DNA of 16,658 nucleotides. It comes from JBDRCU01 sp043821485. GTDB taxonomy: Bacteria; Patescibacteriota; Minisyncoccia; 2-02-FULL-40-12; IGHO2-01-FULL-4-A. How positions within the stretch are numbered: position 1 is the first letter of the stretch; the number at the start of each line of letters is the position of its first letter. The position numbers were made by a program, and so were the translations under genes. Where the stretch lies: contig JBDRCU010000027.1 of the NCBI GenBank assembly GCA_043821485.1, positions 1 through 16,658 of the forward strand. The letters are read 5' to 3'. Shown piece by piece: positions 7,449 through 15,300 of this stretch. Under the pieces are notes generated by a model. The model had not been told where the DNA came from and made no database searches. It saw only the letters and a list, made by a program, of their open reading frames with translations.

Positions 7449-8831
7449 ATGAAGCAAAAAGACAAACGTTATGCGTTTCATGCCATATCATTTATATTGA
7501 TCTGTGTTCTTGTTTGTTCATCTCCTACACTTCTTCAAGCCTACAATTACTTGGATGTAGACATAAACACACAAGAGCCCATTGGCTGGGAGCCTGGCAG
7601 TGTAATTGAATACTATCTTGATCCAGGTGATTTTGGATATCTTTCAAACAATGAAGCGCATGCGCTTTTAAAAGAAGCGATGAAGATATGGCAAAATGCA
7701 GAATATGCTGATGTACCAAAATTTGAGTTTGCAGGTTATCTGCCTGAGGATGTAAACATCAACAACTATCAGGAATATTTCGCAAATGAGCGCTGTTATA
7801 CATATGATCTTAGGAGTTGCAAAACTGAGCTTCAAAAAAACTTTCAGACTGCAATCATCTTTGATCAAGGAAACGAAATTCTCTATAGCAAAATCTGTAG
7901 CAATGGAGCCTGCCACGCAAGTGCAGCGCCCAAAGTCTTCGAAGGCACTTTATCTTATCCCAAGTTTATACGCCAAGGTACTGCCGTGTTTGGTGAGTCC
8001 TTGTTATCAGGTGAAACTTCTCAAGCCGTTGCAGTGTTCGTGCACGAGCTAGGGCATCTGCTTGGCTTATCTCATAGCGCACTCAACCAACAACTGTATG
8101 AAAGCAAACCCAGCTTCATGGAAAATACATATAGCTTCTTGCCTATTATGCATACAGGACAAGCCTTGCTCCGCACCTTTTTACATCCAGACGATATCGC
8201 AGCCATCTCTACACTATATCCCTCTAACGACTTTTTCTCTCAGACTGGTACTATTAAGGGCAAAGTTCTAAAAGCAGACATGAGCCCTATGACTCATGTA
8301 AATGTGATTGCAAGAAATGTTGATAACCCATGGTGCAAAGCATACTCATATATGAGCGGCCGCTCATGTCTTTTAATGGCTACATCCTTATGTGAGGAAA
8401 ATGGTTATGCCAATGGTGATTTCATGATAGAAGGCCTTACCCCAGGTTTCTATACTATAGAGGTAGAGGCAATCGCAGACGCTAGCTATGCTAGCAGGCT
8501 AAGTCCCGGGCTCATAAAAGCTTATCTTGCTGGAGATGCTGAATTTTGGAATGAGAATGATGTGGCAAACGAAGATCCTCTTGTCTATTCTGAAATAGAG
8601 CTAAGCGCTGCTGAGGTACGAGATGATATAGTGATTGTCTTAAATGATGTTGAAAGCAACGAAGACCAGTTAGAGATGATACCAGTAGACTTTATCGACG
8701 TGTTTCAAGACTCACAATGTCCAGATAGTACAATTGATTATGATGAACTAATCGGAATAGAACGTCCTGGAAGCAGCCCAACAGCATACTCTGCGTCTGC
8801 AGGCGGATGTTCTCTTATTAATTCTTATTAG
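7449..8831 (+). CDS. Exported matrixin-like metalloprotease
   Basis: A 460-residue secreted or periplasmic zinc protease. A signal peptide covers about residues 1-31 (basic KQKDKR, hydrophobic core, LLQA cleavage region). The metzincin zinc motif HELGHLLGLSH is complete at 199-209: H199, H203 and H209 bind zinc and E200 is the catalytic base. The Met-turn follows as LPIMHTG (M234), then HPDDIAAISTLYP (246-258), the usual end of matrixin domains. Residues about 266-350 look like a carboxypeptidase-regulatory beta-sandwich (GTIKGKVL... GDFMIEGLTPGFYTIEV). The acidic C-terminal part ends in a Ser/Ala linker and GGCSLINSY with Cys454, resembling a C-terminal cysteine sorting tag that lacks its membrane helix. 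It is the only plus-strand gene here and has its own sigma-54 type promoter 14 nt upstream. The target proteins are unknown. Confidence 0.9.
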   Translation: MKQKDKRYAFHAISFILICVLVCSSPTLLQAYNYLDVDINTQEPIGWEPGSVIEYYLDPGDFGYLSNNEAHALLKEAMKIWQNAEYADVPKFEFAGYLPEDVNINNYQEYFANERCYTYDLRSCKTELQKNFQTAIIFDQGNEILYSKICSNGACHASAAPKVFEGTLSYPKFIRQGTAVFGESLLSGETSQAVAVFVHELGHLLGLSHSALNQQLYESKPSFMENTYSFLPIMHTGQALLRTFLHPDDIAAISTLYPSNDFFSQTGTIKGKVLKADMSPMTHVNVIARNVDNPWCKAYSYMSGRSCLLMATSLCEENGYANGDFMIEGLTPGFYTIEVEAIADASYASRLSPGLIKAYLAGDAEFWNENDVANEDPLVYSEIELSAAEVRDDIVIVLNDVESNEDQLEMIPVDFIDVFQDSQCPDSTIDYDELIGIERPGSSPTAYSASAGGCSLINSY

Positions 8832-8873
8832 GATTTTCCAGCGGTTGTGCGAAATCAATCTCCCCTCATGCTT

Positions 8874-9290
8874 TTATGATTCTTCCCATTCCGCGGGAGG
8901 TATGTTTATGGCTAGAATGATCGTATCCTCATCAGTTGATACTGCAGCATGTTTTAATCCAGGCGGTTGGATAACGACATCGCCTTCTTCAAATTCCCTT
9001 TCACCAATATCTTCAAAATAAATATTTACTTTACCTTTAAGCACATAGCCAATTTCTAGTGTAGGATGGGAATGAATTTTATAACCGTCTTTGGACACTA
9101 GCTGTTCTTTCTTTGGAAACTTCTTGAGAATTATACTAAAAGGCATTCCATCTGTTTTTGATATCAATCGCTTTTCCGATACTCCAGATTGAGCCCATGC
9201 ATCGGTCCATTGTACATTTTTTCCGGATATTCGAAGAGGTTTCAAATCTTTCATCAAGCTGCTGAGTATCGCATGATAATCTTTATTCAT
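8874..9290 (-). CDS. Cupin domain protein
   Basis: A 138-residue single-domain cupin. Both cupin motifs are clear: HSHPTLEIGYVLKG (73-86) supplies H73, H75 and E79, and GDVVIQPPGLKH (103-114) supplies H114, so the usual 3-His/1-Glu metal site is intact. Small cupins of this kind are metal-dependent isomerases, dioxygenases or ligand sensors; nothing here distinguishes between these. Its ATG overlaps the stop of the upstream histidine kinase by 8 nt, so it is probably translated together with the kinase as the last gene of the operon. Only 43 nt separate its stop from the convergent protease gene, and I see no strong terminator in the gap. Confidence 0.88.
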   Translation of the reverse strand: MNKDYHAILSSLMKDLKPLRISGKNVQWTDAWAQSGVSEKRLISKTDGMPFSIILKKFPKKEQLVSKDGYKIHSHPTLEIGYVLKGKVNIYFEDIGEREFEEGDVVIQPPGLKHAAVSTDEDTIILAINIPPAEWEES

Positions 9291-11133
9291 TAGCGGTGAC
9301 CTTATTTTGTGAGGAATGTTCTTCTTTTGCTATCACCGAATCGGCGCCGGCGGAGAGGGCGGCGGCGCGGATGTCATCGTCGTACGCATGGCCGGTGCAC
9401 ATGTGGATTTCTTTTATGCCCTTGGTGCGCAGATAACTTATGACATCGATGCCGTTCTTGGCTGAGCCTTCATAGTTATAATCCACTATGGCAACGTCTG
9501 CATCTGCATAATTTAACCCGCCGTTTGAGGTCATACTTTCATATGAATCTGCTTCACCCACTACAGTGCCGCCGTTGTCGCGCACGATCCTTCGCCACCT
9601 AAGCCTGATATCTGCATCGTCGTCTATTAATATGAATCGTTTCCCATCACACTTGATCTCAGGATCATTACGATAACCCTTAGCCTCCTCCCCTTCGGCC
9701 TTGCTCAGGGCAGGCTTACAAAGGAGGGGTGAACATTCAACCACACACCCCGGTATCCTTATCGTGAACTTTGTGCCTTTTCCTGCTTCACTTTCCACAT
9801 CTATGCTGCCGCCATGCGCCTCAACCACCTGTTTGCAATAAGCAAGCCCAAGCCCTGTGCCGCCTTTCTTGCCCTTGGTGAAGAAGGAATCGAATACATG
9901 AGAGAGGTCTTCGGCTGAAATACCTTTGCCGTTATCAACAACCGATATAACTAGATCGCCGCTCCTCCCCTTTGTAAGGGGAGGCTGGGTGGGGTAGACC
10001 TGATCAACCTCAGCCTTTACAACAACTTCCCCTTTTTTCCCATCAATCGCCTGAACGGCGTTGTTTACCAGGTTTACCAGCACCCGCTCCATGCGATAAG
10101 CATCTATGTTTGCTAAGATGTGTTTGTCGAGTTCACAGCGCACAGTAACACCATGCTCCACAGCACTCTTGCCCGTCTCAGCCATCACATCATCACATAT
10201 GAGCTTTTTGACATCATGCTGTGATCTTTCAACCTTGCTGGCCTTTGAATAATCCACTAGATCATCTGCCATATGAAGCAGCTTATCCACGCTGCGCTGT
10301 GCAGCTGCCTGGTACTCCTGCATGTCTGGGTCGTCATCAGACACAGGCCTCGCCGCATAACCCTTAAGCACCGAGAGGGGAGACCGCATATCGTGCGCGA
10401 TGTGGGAGGACATGCTGCCAATGGCAGCTAACCCGGATCGTATAGATAACATATGAGCGTGGATTCTATCTTTCTCTCGCAGCTCGTTAATTTCATTCAC
10501 AATTACATCCAACTCCTTGAAACCAGTAGTTCTAATATTAGAAGGCTCATCAGCGTTTTTAATATTTTCAATTTGTTTTGATAGCAACATAATTGGTAAT
10601 ATTATTTTTTTTCTAAGCAATATCACAATACTCAATAAAGATATTAAGATTACACTACATGCAAATATAATAAGATGTCCCCCATATTTATGAATAAGTA
10701 AATTGCTGGCATTATCTATAATATCTGCTGTAATTCTTAGTTCACCAAGCTTTACATTGTCATAAATCAATTCCTCACTAAGATATATCCTGTTTTCTCC
10801 ATAATTCGGAGCAGTCTCCAGCTGTAAATCACCATATTTTCTATTCGTGGTTATTAGTAATATTTTATTAATAGAGCTATCTGTCTTTATTTTTCTCAGG
10901 TGTTTATCAATAGCCTTAGTTTGACCAAGATATATTTCTGAAACTAGATCCATTTTATTCATAGAGATAACATTCATTAAATCTGTTTTTCTGCTACTAA
11001 TAATATCTCTTTTCGTCACAAGTTCAGAAATATAAAAATACACGGAAATGCCAACAATTATGAAAATATATATTATAAATAGATTTAATAAAACCTGAGT
11101 TCTAATAGAATTATTATTTAATCTTTTCCACAT
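9283..11133 (-). CDS. Hybrid sensor histidine kinase with C-terminal receiver domain
   Basis: About 616 residues. Order: first membrane helix (about 16-36), a periplasmic domain of about 115 residues, second helix (about 153-173), a HAMP-like linker, the phospho-acceptor region SSHIAHDMRSPL (H247), the ATPase domain with NLVNNAVQA, VVDNGKGI and GGTGLGLAYC, then a receiver domain with LIDDDAD, phospho-acceptor D551 (IVDYNYEG), T580 and K603. All signature residues are present, so both halves should be active. The gene before it encodes a binding protein, a likely ligand-presenting partner. From about 10440 down to 9320 the gene is more GC-rich than the sensor part and almost matches the kinase at 15540; the sensor part is AT-rich. 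Palindromic repeats add residues in two loops. After the receiver end it has an unusual 13-residue extension into the cupin start. An alternative ATG lies at 11148; neither start has a well-spaced ribosome-binding site. Confidence 0.93.
   Translation of the reverse strand: MWKRLNNNSIRTQVLLNLFIIYIFIIVGISVYFYISELVTKRDIISSRKTDLMNVISMNKMDLVSEIYLGQTKAIDKHLRKIKTDSSINKILLITTNRKYGDLQLETAPNYGENRIYLSEELIYDNVKLGELRITADIIDNASNLLIHKYGGHLIIFACSVILISLLSIVILLRKKIILPIMLLSKQIENIKNADEPSNIRTTGFKELDVIVNEINELREKDRIHAHMLSIRSGLAAIGSMSSHIAHDMRSPLSVLKGYAARPVSDDDPDMQEYQAAAQRSVDKLLHMADDLVDYSKASKVERSQHDVKKLICDDVMAETGKSAVEHGVTVRCELDKHILANIDAYRMERVLVNLVNNAVQAIDGKKGEVVVKAEVDQVYPTQPPLTKGRSGDLVISVVDNGKGISAEDLSHVFDSFFTKGKKGGTGLGLAYCKQVVEAHGGSIDVESEAGKGTKFTIRIPGCVVECSPLLCKPALSKAEGEEAKGYRNDPEIKCDGKRFILIDDDADIRLRWRRIVRDNGGTVVGEADSYESMTSNGGLNYADADVAIVDYNYEGSAKNGIDVISYLRTKGIKEIHMCTGHAYDDDIRAAALSAGADSVIAKEEHSSQNKVTANE
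9323..9388 (-). repeat. Receiver-end repeat, copy 3 (66-nt core)
   Basis: This is the final stretch of the receiver domain in the complete kinase gene. Similarity to the copy at 15547-15612 runs on upstream through the kinase core, but stops at 9323 on the 3' side. There the kinase continues into unrelated codons and the cupin gene instead of ending KEM-stop. Confidence 0.88.
9684..9730. repeat. Palindromic repeat in kinase linker, copy 3
   Basis: A GC-rich palindromic element lies in frame in the linker between the ATPase and receiver domains (protein segment SPLLCKPALSKAEGEEAK). It contains CCTCCTCCCC on one side and AAGGAGGGG on the other. The other kinase has a different, longer arrangement at the same place (15909-15987), so the element changes independently of the flanking domains. 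Confidence 0.7.
9962..10011. repeat. Palindromic repeat in kinase ATPase domain, copy 3
   Basis: A 19-nt hairpin (9965-9983: CTCCCCTT, TGT, AAGGGGAG) followed by GCTGGGTGGGGTAGACC is inserted in frame, adding roughly YPTQPPLTKGRSG between the VVVKAEV and DLVISVVDNG strands. The same loop in the other kinase carries a related but different insert (16213-16250). Confidence 0.75.
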
Positions 11134-12262
11134 AACTATGTTTGCCATCCTTTATTTGTATTAAATACATATCCCTTTTTGGGAAAGCTTTACCTTCATA
11201 AAACATTGTACCGGTTACACCATCAAAGAAACCTATTTTACTTAATTTATTATGTATATTTTCTATATTCATATTTCCAGCGGTTCTAATACTTTGATGT
11301 AATATCTGCATGGCGTCATACGAACAAGCTGCAAGCAGCGAAGGTCTTCTTTTATGCTTTTTTTCAAATGATTGCTTAAATGAATTGCTCTTCTTCGTGT
11401 TTATTTCGTACTTCCATGGAACGATTGCATATCCATCAACTATGTTCCAATACTTTTTAGGTACGCCTGGCCAAAAATACACGCCTGCATCACCTAGACC
11501 ATCAGCCGCAATAAATTTTACATGAATACCTCTATCAGCTGCGTTTGTTATAAAAGAAGCCGCTTCGTTCTCATGAAATAATGATATGACAACTTGATAC
11601 TGTTGTTTACTAATAGTCTTAATTATATCGCTAAAATCATATTGATTCTGCAATATTCCCAATTCCTCAACAACATACCCTCCAAGATTATCATATTCAT
11701 TTCGAAAAATACGCGCTAAATCTAAACTGTATTCATCATTAAGTATCTTTAAGACAACCGCTTTGGAGTATTGCATTCTCTTTTTAGTTATTTTTGCCAA
11801 TAGCTTTGCCATGCTATTATTGTCGGCCATAACCGATGTAAAATATTCTATTTTGTTTGGCAATACAGACGATGATGCAAGAGGTGAAACCACTAAGACG
11901 CCATTTTTATTTAAAACATCAGCAACCATTAATAAGTGTGTCGACCAATTCAATCCAACTATTATTTTATAACCCTCAGCGATAGCACGAGAAACAGCAT
12001 CTATAGTCTGTGCCGGATATGGCCCACTTTTGAATATTTTATATTCATATTCATAAGCACTGGATTTTGAGTTTATATGTTCTATAGCTAATATTGCACC
12101 ATAATTTGTATCCAAACCCCAACCAAATTCATTACCGCTCTCAAATTTTGTGTAATTGTCTATCAATGCGATTTTTATATGTTCTATTGCACCTAAAGGC
12201 GATGCATACAGAAGTAATATTATAATGATAATAAATAGATATTTACTCTTTAATTTTTGCAT
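11114..12262 (-). CDS. LivJ-like periplasmic substrate-binding protein
   Basis: About 382 residues, of the type I periplasmic binding family that includes Leu/Ile/Val-binding proteins (Peripla_BP_6). A signal peptide is visible: KLKSK, a run of Ile/Leu, then ASPLGA before IEHIKIALIDNY. The pattern GAILAIEHIN (about 57-66), IIVGLNWS, VLVVSPLASS and the C-terminal AACSYDAMQILHQSI is typical. No ABC permease or ATPase gene is near, whereas the next gene is a membrane histidine kinase; it therefore probably acts as a ligand receptor for that kinase rather than as an importer component. The ligand may be an amino acid or similar small molecule. I chose the ATG at 12262, which overlaps the acetyltransferase stop by 20 nt; in-frame alternatives extend to 12334. 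The stop also overlaps the kinase start. Confidence 0.88.
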   Translation of the reverse strand: MQKLKSKYLFIIIIILLLYASPLGAIEHIKIALIDNYTKFESGNEFGWGLDTNYGAILAIEHINSKSSAYEYEYKIFKSGPYPAQTIDAVSRAIAEGYKIIVGLNWSTHLLMVADVLNKNGVLVVSPLASSSVLPNKIEYFTSVMADNNSMAKLLAKITKKRMQYSKAVVLKILNDEYSLDLARIFRNEYDNLGGYVVEELGILQNQYDFSDIIKTISKQQYQVVISLFHENEAASFITNAADRGIHVKFIAADGLGDAGVYFWPGVPKKYWNIVDGYAIVPWKYEINTKKSNSFKQSFEKKHKRRPSLLAACSYDAMQILHQSIRTAGNMNIENIHNKLSKIGFFDGVTGTMFYEGKAFPKRDMYLIQIKDGKHSYVEKIK

Positions 12263-12779
12263 AAAGGTGACCATCCATAAATGTACCATTTTTAAAAATT
12301 GATTTTCGCAGAATTGCTTCTTTGACAAATCCACATTTTTCTAAAATTCTTTCAGAAGCACTGTTTCCATCAAATACTCTTGCAGATAATCTAACAATAT
12401 CAGTATGTTCAAAAGCATAGTCACAGACACCATTTACTACCATCGTTGCAATACCATGACCCCAATATTGTCTTCCTAGCCAATATGTAATCACAGAAGA
12501 ATATCTTTCAACATCAACACCCCTTTCAAAACCTAAACCACCAATTAACTTATCACTAGCAGTTATTGCAAAATGTGGTCTAGGGTCCCTTGCCATTATG
12601 AGAATTAAGTAATCTTGTGCGTCAGATACAGTATATGGGTTTGGAAAACTATCGAGTGCATATTTAACAATCTCCGCATTATTAGCACTTAAAACCAAAT
12701 CATTTACATCTGTCATTAGATGTGGTCGTAATCCAATAAGCCCAAAACAGGTTGATCCAAAAGTTAATTTAGGCAGCAT
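12243..12779 (-). CDS. GNAT family N-acetyltransferase (RimJ/RimL-like)
   Basis: A 178-residue acetyl-CoA-dependent acetyltransferase of the RimJ/RimL-like group. The acetyl-CoA loop is RQYWGHGIA (103-111) after the strand VITYWLG; the C-terminal NSASERILEKCGF (139-151) is also characteristic. Such enzymes acetylate protein N-termini, amino sugars, aminoglycosides or other amines. Between a methyltransferase and a binding protein, and in a regulon with an aminotransferase, an amine on a small molecule is a reasonable but unproven substrate. The ATG has a good AGGAG site 5-6 nt upstream. The stop overlaps the binding-protein start by 20 nt. Confidence 0.9.
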   Translation of the reverse strand: MLPKLTFGSTCFGLIGLRPHLMTDVNDLVLSANNAEIVKYALDSFPNPYTVSDAQDYLILIMARDPRPHFAITASDKLIGGLGFERGVDVERYSSVITYWLGRQYWGHGIATMVVNGVCDYAFEHTDIVRLSARVFDGNSASERILEKCGFVKEAILRKSIFKNGTFMDGHLYAKIKE

Positions 12780-12805
12780 ATTTTCTCCTGCGACGAATAT
12801 CGTAT

Positions 12806-13678
12806 TTATATTACGTTATAATGTATAATCGTTTGAGTGGATGTGTCTTTATTTAATCTCCACTTGTATTTTGTAAATTTAAATTTGAGAGCTTTTTCTA
12901 TGGCAGCAAAATCGTATTCCTTTAAATATTCAATATGGTATGCAGAAGAACAACACCATCCAGGTAACATTATATAATTAACAAATGCATCTTCTAGGGC
13001 TTGTATCAGTTCATATGTTTTCCTATTATTATTCAATCCCTCTTGCGAATCTAAGCATTCTTCTATGATTAATATATGACCATTTGGTTTGATATGATTT
13101 ATGAACTTCAGAAAAGCATCCCATCTTTCGTTTCCATTTACATGATGAAGAGTCCAGCGTGTAATGATGATATCAAATTTAGGAAGATTATCATTGCTTA
13201 TGTCTTCAGGTTTAATGTTTATATATCTTATCTCATTTGAATGATAATATGGATCATAGCCATATATGCAAACTTGGTCGCAATATTTATATGATACTAA
13301 ATATGCGGCTATAGTTTCTTCATAGTGCCCATCTGCAAGACCATATCCAAAAAGATTTACAATGTTAGAGTGAAAAGGTTTCGAAATAAATTTCTTAATG
13401 GCCAAATCGATGTTGGATCCTACATAATCCAATGATTTACTAATTTTATCATATGAATATGTTTTATTAGAATCATCTAAATAACTTATAAATTCCCTGC
13501 AGATCTGAGTGTTCGAAATCTTAGCGCGAAGATAGTCGCAAACATAATCATATTTATTATCAATGAAACTTATCAATATTTTAGAAAAAGTCTCACTAAG
13601 ATAATTATTATTTCTTAATATTCCTAGCTTATAAAGGAAATTATTTAAATCACTTATATTTAATTTAATATCTGACAT
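12806..13678 (-). CDS. Class I SAM-dependent methyltransferase-like protein
   Basis: A 290-residue protein. The N-terminal 100 residues are helical and not recognised. Then comes a class I methyltransferase-like core: VNLFGYGLADGHYEET (107-122) in the place of the SAM-binding glycine loop, IYGYDPYY (138-145) for the second strand, FDIIITRWTLHHV (168-180) as the post-II strand, and KPNGHILIIEE (197-207). The order matches the fold, although the first loop departs from the common DxGxGxG form, so SAM binding is probable rather than certain. The acceptor is unknown. It lies between the MFS gene (36 nt gap) and the acetyltransferase (26 nt gap), suggesting a tailoring role on a common product. 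It has no evident ribosome-binding site. Confidence 0.78.
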   Translation of the reverse strand: MSDIKLNISDLNNFLYKLGILRNNNYLSETFSKILISFIDNKYDYVCDYLRAKISNTQICREFISYLDDSNKTYSYDKISKSLDYVGSNIDLAIKKFISKPFHSNIVNLFGYGLADGHYEETIAAYLVSYKYCDQVCIYGYDPYYHSNEIRYINIKPEDISNDNLPKFDIIITRWTLHHVNGNERWDAFLKFINHIKPNGHILIIEECLDSQEGLNNNRKTYELIQALEDAFVNYIMLPGWCCSSAYHIEYLKEYDFAAIEKALKFKFTKYKWRLNKDTSTQTIIHYNVI

Positions 13679-13714
13679 AATTTATAAAGACTAAAATGCC
13701 TTTTTATAAGTACT

Positions 13715-14923
13715 TTATGTTGCGTCTTGAGCAGCAATTGGATCAATAATATTTATAGTTACTTTTCTTTTGCGAATATAAAAATATCCTAATATCAAAA
13801 GGAATAAAGAAATAACACAAATTACAAGTAATGAATGTTGAAATGTTAATTGCTCTACAATAATAGAATTCATCAAAAAATAGACAATATATCCTACATA
13901 TTCCAATGTCCCAGCTACCGACAAATACATAGCCCTCTGTGTCGAGGTAACTGTCTCATTAATTGCAATATTAAGAAAAGATCTAAAATTGTATGATGCT
14001 GCAAATATTAATGTTATTACAAATATCGATGGTAAATTTGATAAATTGGACAATAAGAAAAGTTGGAAATAAAAAATACCCACATGAAATAGTAAAATCC
14101 TTTTTATCGTGAATCTTCTTAACAAACTTGGAATGAGCTTTGAATAAAAAGCCATGGCAACATGAATCAATAAATATATAAACCCAAGATATTTAGTTGA
14201 GACATTAGCCATCTCGACAAATGGTTGAAATTGCCAGTAACAAAATGAAAGGCCACCGCATATTAAAAAACTCAAAGCCATATACGAAAACAATCTCTTA
14301 TTTTGAAGGCTATTAAAATAACAGCATTTAAATGCCAACGAAACTTTGGCAATTCTATATTTAGGTTTACAAGCAGATAATGAAATCACAAATAGAGTTC
14401 CAATAACCATAGAGCCAATTGTTATATAGAATGGAATAAAGATATCGATTGAAGCTAGATAGCCACCGACAAAGCTGGCAATTGCATACATATAGTTTTC
14501 CAAAACGAGCTGTTTAGAATAGATTGTCGAATATGCATTTTTATGACCCTTTACTGATAAATAATCATGCAGATACGCAGTCTCTTTACCACTACCAAAC
14601 CCAACCGCTAAACCACATAATCCCTCAGCAAAGCAAAGCGAGATAAAACTTGTATTAATAATTGGCAACAGTGTACCTAAAAAAACAAAAATTCCCCAAA
14701 ATGAAAAAATTATATGACGACTGTATTTGTCAGCTAGATATCCAGAAGGAATTTGAGATGCGATGACAGCTATGCCATAAATCGCGAATAACAATGATAT
14801 TTTTGCGTTTGAGTAGCCTAGTGACAAAAAATAAATAATAATAATTGATTGCGTAAATAGGCCACGAAAAAGACATGTGCCTATCAAATATCTTATTAAG
14901 TTTTGATCCAAAACTTTATTCAA
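13715..14923 (-). CDS. MFS transporter
   Basis: A 402-residue inner-membrane protein with about 12 hydrophobic segments. The loop between helices 2 and 3 has the MFS motif A as GYLADKYSRHIIF (61-73), preceded by QIPSG, which is common in drug- and metabolite-exporting members. It is the first gene of the second operon and probably exports a product; its substrate is unknown. The start codon is TTG at 14923, chosen because AAGGGA lies 6-7 nt upstream and no in-frame ATG exists near the N-terminus. The sigma-54 promoter is about 300 nt upstream, and an inverted-repeat element (14945-15103) sits in the leader between them. Confidence 0.88.
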   Translation of the reverse strand: MNKVLDQNLIRYLIGTCLFRGLFTQSIIIIYFLSLGYSNAKISLLFAIYGIAVIASQIPSGYLADKYSRHIIFSFWGIFVFLGTLLPIINTSFISLCFAEGLCGLAVGFGSGKETAYLHDYLSVKGHKNAYSTIYSKQLVLENYMYAIASFVGGYLASIDIFIPFYITIGSMVIGTLFVISLSACKPKYRIAKVSLAFKCCYFNSLQNKRLFSYMALSFLICGGLSFCYWQFQPFVEMANVSTKYLGFIYLLIHVAMAFYSKLIPSLLRRFTIKRILLFHVGIFYFQLFLLSNLSNLPSIFVITLIFAASYNFRSFLNIAINETVTSTQRAMYLSVAGTLEYVGYIVYFLMNSIIVEQLTFQHSLLVICVISLFLLILGYFYIRKRKVTINIIDPIAAQDAT

Positions 14924-14944
14924 GGCAAATCCCTTAATTCATTG

Positions 14945-15103
14945 TCTATTATTGATGTCTGCAGAATATAGTGACCACTGCGGAAAATGTCATTCCCGCA
15001 TGTTGTAAGCGGGAATCCAGTCCGTGTCGTCTCTGCTGGATCCCCGATAAAACCACTCGGGGATGACAAACGGTCACTATATTCTGCAGACATCAATAAT
15101 AGA
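14945..15103. mobile_element. 159-bp MITE-like nested inverted-repeat element
   Basis: The ends are perfect 32-bp inverted repeats (14945-14976 and 15072-15103) with TGATGTCTGCAGAATATAG in each arm. Inside are two smaller hairpins, one from ATTCCCGC/GCGGGAAT (14992-14999, 15009-15016) and one from ATCCCCGA/TCGGGGAT (15040-15047, 15057-15064). They are framed by TGTCAT/ATGACA and ATCCAG/CTGGAT, a pattern common in bacterial repeat elements. No coding capacity and no clear target-site duplication is visible. It lies 21 nt upstream of the MFS start codon, so it would be in the transcript leader and could form a very stable structure. Confidence 0.85.
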
Positions 15104-15221
15104 ACTACAATTAAATTTTCGTACAAATTGTATTGTCAGAATGTTAACTTTCCAATGAGTAGGTTATCAAATAACTCTTACATCGTAAGACTTCTTTAAC
15201 AGGTTCAAACAATATTTATAA

Positions 15222-15237
15222 AGCAATTTTCCTGCCA
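15222..15237 (-). promoter_or_regulatory. Sigma-54 promoter of the MFS operon
   Basis: On the minus strand the sequence reads TGGCAGGAAAATTGCT, matching TGGCAC-N5-TTGCW with one change and sharing the spacer GAAAA and TTGCT with the promoter at 6884-6899. The predicted transcription start is near 15211, leaving a leader of about 290 nt before the MFS start. The activator motif block begins 79 nt upstream. Confidence 0.8.
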
Positions 15238-15300
15238 AACTCCTTATCTGCACAACGTGTTGAATTATCGCACATTGTTGAAAAAGGTTGCGGGGTTTTT

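Noticed and set aside
7340..7609. Plus-strand 89-codon frame overlapping the protease start
   Set aside because: It runs out of frame with the protease signal peptide, has no ribosome-binding site or family resemblance, and begins upstream of the predicted transcription start.
8808..8900. Programmed frameshift restoring a membrane anchor to the protease
   Set aside because: There is no slippery sequence or stimulatory structure I can identify. A hydrophobic stretch in another frame of AT-rich DNA is weak evidence.
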